Part shown: in pieces, positions 37,469 to 48,595 of the stretch | How the letters are laid out: each line of letters begins with the position of its first letter | How positions within the stretch are numbered: the stretch's first letter is position 1 | Source: Rotaria sp. Silwood1 | Taxonomy: Eukaryota > Rotifera > Eurotatoria > Philodinida > Philodinidae | NCBI GenBank assembly: GCA_905250075.1 | Contig: CAJNOP010000115.1 | Span: 458,933 to 522,932 of the forward strand | Reading direction: 5' to 3' | DNA length: 64,000 bases | Made by a program: the position numbers and the translations under genes | Notes under the pieces: generated by a model | Told to the model about the DNA's origin: nothing | Database searches by the model: none | What the model saw: the letters and a program-made list of their open reading frames with translations, nothing else

Positions 37469-38310
37469 GGGGAAAAAGCAGATTTTAACCATTGAAGTGT
37501 TTGGAAACCTTTGGAAATCTTTAGAAATCTGTAAAAATCTTTGGAAATCTCTAAAAATCTTTAGGAATCTTTACCAGGTGGCCCATAAGTAAGGAAACAG
37601 AAAAAAAATTGAATATCTCTATTAGGACTTGGCCAAACGGGCTCATTTTTATACCGAGGCTAGAGGCCTGTTTACACTCTAAATCCACGGGCAAGATTGG
37701 TGAGAATCTTTGTTAAGTATCATTAGTGACCTCAATAAAAAAATTTCACCTTTTCACAAATAGGAAAAATTCAATGTACAGGGTAACTCAATAGTCAGTT
37801 TTCTGAAAAGAAAATTGAATATCACCATTATGGTTCGAGCGAACGAGTTGATATTTTGACCAAAGATAGAGACATGTTCATGTTCTAAATCCATATGGAC
37901 AAGGTTAGTGTGAACCTTTGTTAAGTATACTTCTTTCTTTTCTAATCTATGAAAAAGTAAAATTTTCTTGTTGAGGTCAATGGTGATGCTTTCAAAAGTT
38001 CTCGTTAACCTTGCCCGTATGGATTTAGAGTGTGAACAGGCCTCTAGCATCGGTATAAAAATGAGCCCGTTCGGTCAAGTCCTAATAGAGATATTCAATT
38101 TTTTTTTCTGTTTCCTTACTTATGGGCCACCCAGTATGAATCCTTCGGAATCTTAAAATGAGGCATGTTTCAGCACCAATACAGTAGTGAACTGTCAGAA
38201 TTGAATGGCATTGGTATTGACCGGATTTCATATTACTGTGCCGGTACTGTTACATCCCTAATTTTTCCGTTAAACAAAGGACCTTTTCAGTAAAGGGTGG
38301 ACGTGGGTAT
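37466..38310 (+). repeat. Dispersed repeat copy 1, interrupted by a MITE
   Basis: Begins CAAGGGGGAAAAAGCAGAT, continues through short tandem TTTGGAAATC units, is interrupted by the element at 37574-38134, and resumes with GAGGCATGTTTCAGCACCAA, ATTGACCGGATTTC, TTACATCCCTAATTTTT and CAAAGGACC. The same series without the interruption is at 39783-40055. Confidence 0.75.
37574..38134. mobile_element. 561-bp mariner-type MITE with internal extra arm
   Basis: The ends CCAGGTGGCCCATAAGTAAG and, inverted, CTGGGTGGCCCATAAGTAAG are flanked by TA on both sides. The terminal arms stay alike for about 170 bp. A third, more diverged copy of the arm starts at about 37777 (TACAGGGTAACTCAATAGTC) in the same orientation as the left arm, so the element is arm, diverged arm, inverted arm. 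No transposase. Confidence 0.8.
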
Positions 38311-39640
38311 CAGTGGGCGTCGAAAAAGAAGAAACAGTCACACACGCACACACTTTAGGTGTTGCTCCAAAGATTATTCGGGTACCCGACATTTTTCACG
38401 CCGCCGATTTCATAGTGAATGTTAATATGGATAAATTCTATGGATCGCGTTGCATGCTCTCAATTTATTACAAATGGTATTTATTAACTTCTTCCTTTTT
38501 CTATAGTTATCAACCGTTCATGAACCTAGAAACATGATCTAGAAAAGAAATAGATAGTATAGAAAGAATTCATGCTCTAACGTAGTCTCATCAAAAAAGA
38601 CAAGTCACAGGTATTGGAGAAGAGCTGTCTTCTAACTTATAAATGGGTGAAAGCACAATGAATCCTATCTACCTGAGTAAAAATCCGAAGAAATATGAAG
38701 AAAGAAAATTGAAAACAGCAATCATCTATCAACTAATTTAGTATGATGTTTTGCATCAGATACTTGATCTATATCTATTAGATATGAATCGAGAAGGATA
38801 AGCTAACTTATTCCGCATTTCTCTGTAAATCCAAGAAATATTTCCTTGAAATTAATGAAAGGAAGCAACATGGACTTACTCGATTGATTTCGATATGATA
38901 ATTGATAACGATCAGATATCTAAATGCAGAAAATTAATTTCAGGTTGATTTGGAAAATTTAACTTCTATTCTAAAAGTGGGAAGATTTTATAGAGGAAAC
39001 GCGCGACAAAACAGATATTATACTGCTTTTTTCTATTTTTCCGTGGTTAAGTGCACATTTTTTAGAAAAAAAAACAATAGCACAATAATGAATTCTATTC
39101 TCATGAGATCATAATCGCGCAAAAATCAGTGATTTTATCGACATTTATTGTTCCAAAATTGTGAGATTATACTGACCTTAAATGTCCAAAGACAACGATT
39201 TTTGTCGATTTTTCTCGCAGTTTTATGGAAAACTGCTTCATTATTCTTACATAGATTGACACATAAGCAACCCTATTACGAAAGTAATGTGATGCTTCTA
39301 CATTCATCGAATCGATTGTTAAGTATAATTTTTCATCCCATGAAAAATATTTTATGCAAAGGACATCGCGGGATTTTATCGTAAGTCCACCACCTCCCAG
39401 TTTTCATTGTCAATATTATGGAAAGATAGCTTGACATTCTACACCATTCTGTATATTTAGTGTGATTTATTCTTGATCAGAAAAAGTTTTCTTCAAGACT
39501 ACGCTGTCTGGGGGCCTATGAATCTTTCGTAGGTTTTCAGTGTTTCGGATAATAACTGTAATGTTCATAATTTTTTTTCTATTTTAATCCCAATGCCAAA
39601 GCTAATAACACAGCTCGATGCACTTTTCACGCTCTACAAA
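38311..39640. other. Non-coding stretch
   Basis: No gene seen. Short frames (38313-38537, 39148-39384) lack domain signatures. A few telomere-like hexamers (GGGTGGACGTGGGTATCAG) occur at its start, right after repeat copy 1. Confidence 0.5.
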
Positions 39641-39644
39641 ACTA

Positions 39645-39780
39645 CGGTGTGGTGTGGCGTAGCTGTGGTTTTTGGGTGGGTGTAGGTGGCTGGGTGTGTA
39701 TGGGTGAGTGTGGGTTAGGTATGCATCAGTTCCAGTTCTATTCAGGACTGGAACGGGTGCATACCTAGTATAGATGCGGG
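39645..39780. repeat. Telomere-like tract followed by a strong hairpin
   Basis: G-rich repeats (TGTGGTGTGGCG, GGGTGGGTGTAGGTGG, GGGTGTGTATGGGTG) run from about 39645 to 39718. Then AGGTATGCATCAGTTCCAGT pairs with ACTGGAACGGGTGCATACCT across a short loop (39717-39766). Repeat copy 2 follows within 20 bp. Confidence 0.65.
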
Positions 39781-39782
39781 TC

Positions 39783-40055
39783 AAGGGGGAAAAAGCAGAT
39801 TTTAACCCTTGAAATCTTTGGAAATCTTTAGAAATCGTCAGCAATCTCTGGAAACCTTTAAAAATGTATAGAAATCTATAGAAATCATTAAAAATCCTTT
39901 GAAATCTTAAAAGGAGGTATGTTTCAACACCAATACAGTAGTGAATTGTTAGGATTCGATGGAATTCGGTATGGATCGGATTTCATATTATTGTACCGGC
40001 GCTATTATATCCCTAATTTTTTCGTTAGACAAAGGATCTCTGAAGTAAAGAAAGA
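39783..40055 (+). repeat. Dispersed repeat copy 2, uninterrupted
   Basis: Same order as copy 1: CAAGGGGGAAAAAGCAGAT, TTTGGAAATC-type units, GAGGTATGTTTCAACACCAA, GGATTTCATATTATTG, TATCCCTAATTTTTTCG and CAAAGGATC. It directly follows the telomere-like tract and hairpin at 39645-39780. Confidence 0.75.
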
Positions 40056-43039
40056 TTTTTTTATCAAGGTTTGGTAAAGATTTTCGGATGCACGCAGTTC
40101 AAATACGCTGTTAGTTTTTTGAAAAGTTCAAACTTGATTGCTGAATCAAGTAAACGAATTTCGTCTACGAACGGTCAAACTTAACGCAAAGCATAACTTT
40201 TTCAAAAATCTCTTGCTTTAATCGAAACTGCAAGTATACAACTCTAAGAAAATAATTACAGATTCAGATTCCTCAATCTGCATCACTTATAATCAAATTT
40301 CATAAAAAGTCGCTATTTTCATGAAAAACCCCTTCTTTTTCGAAAAAAATCAAGAACGTAACAATAACTATATCATTAATATCAATGCGCGTCAGTATCA
40401 TCGGTGGGTGAGAGCAATTGGTATTGAGATATGCATACTTAAAATCTTTGTAAATCGCTTCCAAAATATTTAATGACATCAAATATCTTTGAAATACTAT
40501 ATTCCCGTTATTTAGAGGAGCGGCAAAAGGAAAAGTCAAATAAGTTATGTTTTTATACATGTATGGATATTTTTCTGCTGTCACATGTTTGCGTATATAT
40601 TCGAAATATCAGTTTAACTATGTAACTTGGTTATGTATGCTTTGAATTATATTATCGACTAATCATGTTAATTTTAGTTTTTCCTTCATCAAGTTTCGTT
40701 TTTTGTGCTGTAAGTTCGGTCATGCAGTATGTCCGCTAGCAATTATTTGCCTAGTCAATCTTTAAGCCTTCAATTTCTTTGTGACTTATACATTTTCGAC
40801 ATTCAACTATCAACCAAACTTTCTCTCTGATCTCAATTTCACTCTTTTAACTGTCTTCTACATCTAGTTTTTGTCTTATGGGATTTCTCGTGTGAAATTT
40901 TTAACTAATCACATATTTCTTTCAAGGACAATCTTCGCCCAATCGAAGTTTTCATCTTCGGAATAGAGTCAAGTATAACAGTTTGTTTGTGTCTTATTCG
41001 TGTCCACTCTTTACTTTGTTGACTTTAACCAATCAATCATTTGCCTAAGTTGATATTTTATAATCGTCAATGCAGTACGCTGTATCTTTGGTTAGTTCCA
41101 TCCTAGCACTAGTATTTTCAATTTTCAGTCGAGGATTCTGCTATTTATAAGCTACAAATATTATGAAGGGAAGCACAATGTTACTTGAGCGGGGTGTACA
41201 AATCAGAAAGTAATTTGTTCAGGAGATAGATTCCACAAAGAAAGCGGTCCGCAGTGAATGTCAACCCTGAGAGATATTGACGAGCGACTAGCCATTGATA
41301 TTAATGGTTAAATTATTATGTATTTTAGAAAATTTCTGTAAAAAATTCAGCATGCTTGTTGAGAACACTTGACTAAGGTTTGGTAAACGTTGAATTGCAA
41401 TACATGGTAGATTCATCAGAAAGACTATAAAATTTGAGACAGAAAAGATTCTGTACAACAAAATGTTTTGTTTGAAATTTTTCATCGAGAATTCTTCTGC
41501 TATAAATTGAATGATTCATCGCAATCAGCTAAATCTAAATCGACTGAATCGTACACTATAAATGATCTTTTGAGAAAGTAAACATGAGCATGTGAGTGAC
41601 TAGCCGTAAGTGGTGTTCCAAAGAAGCGTGGTCGAACATCTAATCATGAATGTGAAAGTTTCAAGGAAGAAACGCTTCACAAGACTCGATTCCGTAAAAT
41701 AGATTGTCTAAAAATTACGTTGAATATGCGAAACTTTAAAAGCTTTTTTCCTTAGAAACTCTGAAACAATTTTAAAAAGTGTATTTGACACATACTATCA
41801 CCTTCAGCAGAGATACTTGTGTTGTCAGTTAAGGAGATGAGACATTTTGGGGCCAAAGCGAAACTCTCACTACCAAACTTATAAATTTAAAATGTAAGCT
41901 GCTCTTGGTGTGTATTGACTACGATGTTATAGTTTTAAGGTGTTAACAGTGTATGTAGCGTAGCTAAAGCTCAAAGTTTCAGCAGATTGTTTAATTGTTT
42001 TCTTGATGGGTGGATAGAGATGGTTGAAATGCATTAGAAATAGACATGTTTCATATTTAAAAAAAGAGATTGTAAAAGGTGTTAGGCTAAAAATCCATGT
42101 TAGCATCAATTCTATGTATAAGGAAAATAGATCCAAAATTCTCACCTTGGTATATTTTTCAAACTTTTTTTCAAAACCATGAAATTAGTCTTCTTATGAT
42201 GTAACTCGAAAAGTTTCATTCAACCATCAAAAAAACAGAACAAAAGATTCTGCTGAAGTTTTCAGTTTTGACCATGCTACAAACACGGTAGACACTCGAA
42301 AACTTGAATATCTTGGTTGGTGCGCACGAAACAGCCTATATTTTAAATATGTTAATTTGACATTGAGAGCTTTGCATTTGATCCGAATGTGTTTAACCAT
42401 CCTACTTGCCAACATAAACACGCCCAGAGTTAGTAAATTTTTATTAAAGCAATGCCAATGTAAACAAAAAAAAATACCTGTGTCCTCTGAATCAAGCATA
42501 AAAGCTAATTAATACAAAAAGCAAATGACGGATAACTTGAATGCAGAAATTATATCATCTTGATATTACCGCTTTATATAAAAACGGATCTTTGACAAAA
42601 GGAATAGCTAAAAGCCATCCGTGCTTTCTTTCCATTCTTAGAACCTAAATGCCGAATCTTTCTCCTATGATTGAGCTCTGTATCGAAGCTTCAAAACCAT
42701 AAAGAAATAACTGTTTTCTTCAAATGAAAACCATAAAATGTACAACAGTACAATACTGTTATCAACAGTCGAACTATTTATCCCTTATTTAGTGAACGGT
42801 AGTCCAAGTAGTATTAATCTAATAGTGAGATGTTGCTTAGACTCCGAAAACTATGGGTTTTGGCTTCCAATTCATTACCGAGTATTAAGCCTAGCTGACT
42901 ATTATCCTGCCAGAAACATGTTTAATGTTGCTGAACTTCTGCGAAATGACAAGTAGAAGAGGCATCAATTGAGGTTCATCGTTTTTTGTGAAACACGATC
43001 TGAAAGGAGTGTTGAAGTGTATAGGGTAGAAATTTTGCA
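40056..43039. other. Non-coding stretch
   Basis: No gene or clear repeat identified. Open frames (40300-40584, 41927-42145, 42227-42499) are short and have no recognisable domain. Confidence 0.5.
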
Positions 43040-43139
43040 NNNNNNNNNNNNNNNNNNNNNNNNNNNNNNNNNNNNNNNNNNNNNNNNNNNNNNNNNNNNN
43101 NNNNNNNNNNNNNNNNNNNNNNNNNNNNNNNNNNNNNNN
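43040..43139. other. Assembly gap (100 N) at the edge of a minisatellite
   Basis: Exactly 100 N. The right flank is already inside the 32-bp tandem array, so the missing sequence is probably more copies of that array. Confidence 0.9.
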
Positions 43140-43495
43140 AGAGAATCCAGGTACCCGTCACAGACCGTGACAGAGAACCCCGGGTATCCATCACAGTCCG
43201 TGACAGAGAATTCAGGTACCCATCACAGACCGTGACAGAGAATTCGGGTACCCATCACAGACCGTGACAGAGAATCCAGGTACCCATCACAGACCGTGAC
43301 AGAGAACCCCGGGTACCCGTCACAGACCGTGACAGAGAATGCAGGTACCCATCACAGACCGTGACAGAGAATCCAGGTACCCGTCACAGACCGTGACAGA
43401 GAACCCCGAGTACCCGTCACAGACCGTGACAGAGAATTCAGGTACCCGTCATAGACCGTGACAGAGAATCCAGGTACCCATCACAGACCGTGACA
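43140..43495. repeat. 32-bp minisatellite, about 11 copies
   Basis: Unit GAGAATCCAGGTACCCRTCA followed by CAGACCGTGACA, repeated every 32 bp with few changes (ATCCAGG, ACCCCGGG, ATTCAGG variants). Each unit contains a small dyad, GTCAC-AGACC-GTGAC. Low divergence implies recent expansion or homogenisation. 32 is not a multiple of 3, so it is not a coding repeat. Confidence 0.9.
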
Positions 43496-43823
43496 CAGGC
43501 ATTGTAGTTGTAAAGCATCAAATATACGGTCCGCTACACATGTGTCGTAAGGGAATGGAACAAAAGGATCTCCATTTAATTAGTAACAGTAGGTCCATCG
43601 TGTTTCACATTTTTAATCCCGCAAGGGATTGCGCTAACAGCTTTTTTCTATAGATTAAGAACACCTCAAAAGCTTCATATTTCATGAAAAAAAGAGCTTA
43701 AAGAAATCTTTTTGAAGTAGTAAATCGATAAAATGTCCATCTTCATCAGCATGTATATTGTTTCAAGCAGGTTACTATTAGGTTCAGTTTTAGAAATGAT
43801 CAGTACAAAAGGCGACTATAACC

Positions 43824-44047
43824 ATTTGACTAAAAAACGGGATATATGTAGGTTTGAAGAGGAAGACTTCCTCTATCCAACGGTATATATATTATCAAAT
43901 TCTGTTGCGTACTAGTAAAAGATGTCTATAGGTGGCGCCACCTATAGATATCTTACTGATACGCAACAGAATTTGATAATATATATACCGTTGGATAGAG
44001 GAAGTCTTCCTCTACATACCTACATATATGCCGTTTTTTAGTCAAAA
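43824..44047. mobile_element. 224-bp near-perfect palindrome
   Basis: Two arms of about 110 bp meet at GGTGGC|GCCACC (43931-43942) with almost no spacer. Arm landmarks are TTTGACTAAAAAACGG, GAGGAAGACTTCCTCTATCC, ACGGTATATATATTATCAAA and TTCTGTTGCGTA, each present inverted in the other arm. A few indels only. Probably a foldback MITE; it can extrude as a cruciform. Confidence 0.85.
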
Positions 44048-44653
44048 ATTGACCTGTAAGTTATAGACGCCTTTAGAATTGTTTTCAGCTGCTGCATATA
44101 CTCCCGTTCAGAGGTACTCCCAGTAGAAGATGGACTTTGCAGAATGCCCAACACAGTTTTAATTTTAATGACGTAATGATACTCGAGTTTTAATCGCAGG
44201 ATCAAGAAATATTTATGGCTCTGGATAAAAGTGAGCATTTGTGAAAAGGAACTATGATTGTTAGACTTACTCGTGATGAGATTGAAGCATAAGATTAGTC
44301 TCGATCCGACTAATATGAAACAACTAATGTTACCATGTTACTCTATAATCCTTTCTTACAGAATACTAAATGAATTCAAAATTTTGAAGTTTTACAGAAA
44401 TGCATTATACTTGAAGGTGTTAAGAAGAATAGTTTTACTACTCATTTGCTTGCATGCGAGCGAAATCGAAGTCTTTCAATGCGTACAAGCTTTCAGAAAG
44501 TTCACCAGGGAGCTCAGCTCACATTTGAATTATTCAACATCTGGTATGTTTTCATAAGTTGTGTGGAATACTACTCCAAATCATCTCGATCAATTTTTCT
44601 CTTTATTACCTATATCGATCGATTCAGAACAAAGATTTCTGTCCAAGCATGAT

Positions 44654-45149
44654 ATCCCATGTCGCTAAAACCTGTCTAAAACCGCCGGTTAACCGCGGTT
44701 AACCATCTGGTTAACTGGGCGCTTAACCGTTCGGTTAACCGGAGGTTCTTTTTCATGATATATTTTTATTTCTCACTGGATGAATATTTTTTAACTCTTA
44801 GAAAATTGTCAGATTTGAGTCGAAATCATGCTTCCTGCTATTTGTAAACGCACTGAAGCCGCCGGTATTAGTAGCCACATCGGCTAATTTTGCTTAATTT
44901 ACGAGTTGAAATATTTCATTAAAGATGCCGCTAGAAAAATGACTATAAGTTAGAAAATTAACCAATAGAAAAATTTCTAGTGTCATCTAAAAAATGCACT
45001 AAAAGAGACTTAAATTGGTTTTTTTGAGTACAAAAATGATTTTCTTAGAAAGATCAATATTGATTTTATCAAAAAATCGGTCGAACCGGCGATTTTTCTA
45101 CGAACCGCGGTTAACCGACGGTTTTAATAAAAAAGAAGCGACATGGGAT
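44654..45149. mobile_element. 496-bp inverted-repeat element with GGTTAACCG ends
   Basis: ATCCCATGTCGCT at the left is inverted as AGCGACATGGGAT at the right. Just inside, AAAACCGCCGGTTAACCGCG matches inverted CCGCGGTTAACCGACGGTTT. A cluster of GGTTAACC motifs (five at 44684-44745) lies at the left. No coding capacity. Confidence 0.75.
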
Positions 45150-46330
45150 CTTTCTATTGTGTGTGAAAAATACCTATGGAAATGGATACGCTACATCTTT
45201 GAATGGAATTTTAGTAACGATGCCCAAAGTTATATTCAAAATAAATAGAATAGTTTTGTCAGGATTTAACGAATTAGTTTTCGTAATATGGTAATGTAAG
45301 TTTTTATACGAAAGAACGATACAGAAATAGAGGATGAAACTTAGAATAAATATGACAGCTGACTTGAACCATAATCTCTCGTCTTAGATAAAAGAAGGCC
45401 TCACATGAAAATAGGAAATACTGTGTGCAGCAAACAGGGAGATTATCAATCAAATTCCTATAATGAGATTTAGAGTAAAATTTCTTCATTAAAGTAGAAC
45501 AACATCCTTATCTGTTTTAGAAAAAAGTCTGTAGGTCCATAGAACAATTTTTGTTTTTATATAAACTATTTAACGAATCTCGAGCTGAATTGCCGAATCA
45601 AAAATATTATTAGGTCTATACTGCCTACAACAACATTAATGCGGATAGGTCATATCTATTAAAGAAAATTTTGCCCTGCATTGCTTCCGAGAAATTAAAG
45701 AACAAGAATTTCATGATGCTCCAAATATCGAAAGAAAAAGATCTTTTACAACAAATATCCGATTTCTATGAGTGGACTATCAAAAAAATTGCCAGAATAG
45801 ACCTTGTAAGAGCTAGTATCACATACTTGTGAGTTATATTTGTATTATACAAACTACAACGTCGATCCTACTGCATTAAAATTCGTAGTCTTCTTATTCT
45901 ATTAATGATATACATTTAACAGTCAATATGAGAATACGAAATGTATTTTGATTGATTTTTTCGAACTACTAAAAGTATGTTGAGCGAGAAAATGAAGTAC
46001 GTAAAATTAAATCTCAATCATACAGAAAGTTAAGGAGTTGAGATTGATGACACTGAGCCATGTTGGCGCACAGTAGACGCGTGCTGTTCGTCAAGGTTCA
46101 TTTTAATAAATACTAACAGAAAATAGAAAGGTACGGTCTCTTTATTAAATGACCGTCTCCGGCAACAAAATAAACATTTCTCTTTACATTATCACATGTT
46201 CTTGAGGAGCAGTTTTCAAAAAAGAATCTAGTAAGTAGTAAGAAGCGATGATTAAGTCAAGTTTAGTGGACGGTCAAGTCAATTGGGGTAACGAGCACTA
46301 TTTGTATTGAATGTTGATATAAACCCTAGT
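45150..46330. other. Non-coding stretch
   Basis: No gene or clear repeat recognised. Confidence 0.5.
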
Positions 46331-46334
46331 GAAA

Positions 46335-47722
46335 GTACTCATCAAGCGAGTACCACTTTCCAGCGTGAGTACTCCTATTACTCGTGCGAGTACTCGAAAA
46401 ATTTAATGTGTATGCATACTTGTCATGTACTCCGATGAGTACTCATACGAGTTTTTCTTTGGAGATTTACTCATAGGTAGACATATGAATACTCAATGTA
46501 CTACTCATTCTCGCTTTTTCGCAGAATATTTAGCAAAACACTTATGCACTAGCATACACAAAAATGAATTGGAATTATATAATAAAAGAAAATGATGTAA
46601 TAAAATGACAAATAGAGAAAAACTGTTTTAATGAATTATTTATTTTATCCTCTATCCCTTTCTGGTGAGCCATTTATACGACTAAAATAAATGGTGACTT
46701 GCCGATAGAAAAGAAAAACGATTTTTCTTATTCATTTCTTAACATTTCCAGTAAGATTAAATTTTTTTGAAAATATTAATGTAGACTCGTTGTAATTTTA
46801 TTTCCTGAATTTAGGTAAAAAATCTTTCTTTAAAATACAATTTTTCAGATTAACCGTAAAAAGCTATGAAACGAATTACAGCTAACGACTTTTGGTACAA
46901 ATCGATCGTCATTTTAAAATAAGAAGATGGAGTGAATAAACTATAGACAAATAGTTATATTTTATATTTATTTTTTTGTAAATTTTCAGATGAATACAGA
47001 TAGTTAGGAATTTAAAAATGTCTCTGTTAATTTTTTTTGTGCAATAAGCAATACTGTACTTTTACTTATTATCATATTTCTATTTATCACTGATTAATTT
47101 ATTATCTTTTCTCCTTCACTACATTTTACTATCCTCAACTCGTATTTTATTGTACTCTCACTCTAAGATATACATAATAAATCTTCATTATTAAAAAAAA
47201 TAATTAACTATTTTCTTTATTTTTATAATAAAAATATGATTTTATTTTTTGAAAGAAAAAAGAAAAGAATAAATAAAATCGTATCTTTATTGTACAAAAA
47301 TAAAAAAAATATTTAATTTTCTTTGCTGATGATGAAGACTTTTGTGTCTTTATTCTTTGCGTTAAAATATACAGAACTAATGCCAAACTTGTAGTTCTCA
47401 TTTTGATCGTTTTACTCGAATTTTCATTGTGTGTGTCTGTATTTTGTTAATATTTCACTATAAAATAAAAATTGATGCAGTACAACGGTGCTAACCCAAA
47501 AATATGCTTGCGAGTATTCTACATAGACCAGCAGAGTAGACAGAAACTAGATAGGAGTACTCACAAAACACTCAATATTACACCGCGAGTTCTCGATCGT
47601 CGTACTCAAATACTCAGATTCTAGCACGAGTACGACTGATGAGTACTCAAAATTCGTGAGTACTCATGAGTACTCATGACATTTTCCAGCGTGAGTACTT
47701 TTTGAGTACTCGCCTATGACTA
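46335..47722. mobile_element. About 1.4-kb element with GAGTACTC clusters at both ends
   Basis: Two clusters of the palindromic octamer GAGTACTC and variants (about 46335-46510 and 47510-47722) bracket an AT-rich middle of about 1 kb. TTTCCAGCGTGAGTACT occurs in both. Repeated short palindromes near both ends resemble transposase-binding subterminal repeats. Exact ends and target duplication are not clear, and no transposase is visible. Confidence 0.5.
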
Positions 47723-48413
47723 CCTTCGCTACGAAAGCTTACAATTAAATATCAAGTTTAACATTTTCCCACCTAATACTTTATTAAGTTGAAATCAAGT
47801 GAAGAAGTGATATGTTGAGGCGAATACCATTTAGTTTCACTTTTTTTTCGTTCAAAAAACCTATTTTAACAAAGCAATGGTTTTCTTTTTATCAAGTTTG
47901 ACGAAACGCAAGTACAGTCAAACAATTTCAGTCTGTAATTAGTTTCGCGACATTCATTTCTTTGATTTGTCAGTGGGCGCACAGTATTTCAGAGACGCAA
48001 TGAGTTTTATCAAAAAAAGACAAGGCGATGAATAGTTAGAAACTAATTAAGGATTTGAATTCCTCAATCGTGGCTATCTTTTTTAAAAATTTATAAAAGA
48101 ATGGTTATTACTGTAGAAAGTGTTTCCTGAATGAAAAATTTTAAGTTCGAATTTTCTAGAACGCGATTACAGATTTAGATTTGTTGTCTTCGATCGTCTT
48201 CATTGAAACGTTAAGATTATACCAATACATGCAATTATGTGACTAGATAGTTGGATGAAGACATGAAAACATAGTTACAAACTCATTTTATCTTAAACGA
48301 CTCTCTCTGCAGTGGAGGGATCAACTCATATAACAACGCATATAAAATGAGACTGAGCAAGTTCTCAAGCAAAGATTTATTAGAGTACGCAGATTTTCTT
48401 TAATTGAAGTCTT
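47723..48413. other. Non-coding stretch
   Basis: AT-rich DNA without recognised genes or repeats. Confidence 0.5.
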
Positions 48414-48535
48414 TGGAAATCTTTTGAAATCTTGTGAAATCTCTAGAAATCTTTAGAAATCTTTAGAAATCTTTAGAAATCTTTGGAAACCTTTGGAAAT
48501 CTTCCAGAAGCTTGAAATCTGCTTTTTCCCACTTG
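48414..48535 (-). repeat. Dispersed repeat copy 3 with 10-bp tandem units, inverted end
   Basis: Tandem TTTAGAAATC units (at least five in a row) end in AAATCTGCTTTTTCCCACTTG, which is the inverse of the CAAGGGGGAAAAAGCAGATT start of copies 1 and 2. A telomere-like tract begins directly at its end. Confidence 0.65.
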
Positions 48536-48594
48536 CCACACCCACACCCCACACCCAGCCACCCACACACCACACCCATACCATACCCATACCC
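48536..48594. repeat. Telomere-like CCCACA tract
   Basis: CACACCCACACCCCACACCC and CCACCCACACACCACACCC variants, then CCATACC repeats. C-rich on the plus strand, and adjoining the inverted end of repeat copy 3. Confidence 0.65.
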
Positions 48595-48595
48595 T

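Noticed and set aside
43140..43495. CRISPR-like array of 32-bp units with a dyad
   Set aside because: The units are contiguous with no unique spacers, and the surrounding genes are spliced eukaryotic genes. It is a minisatellite.
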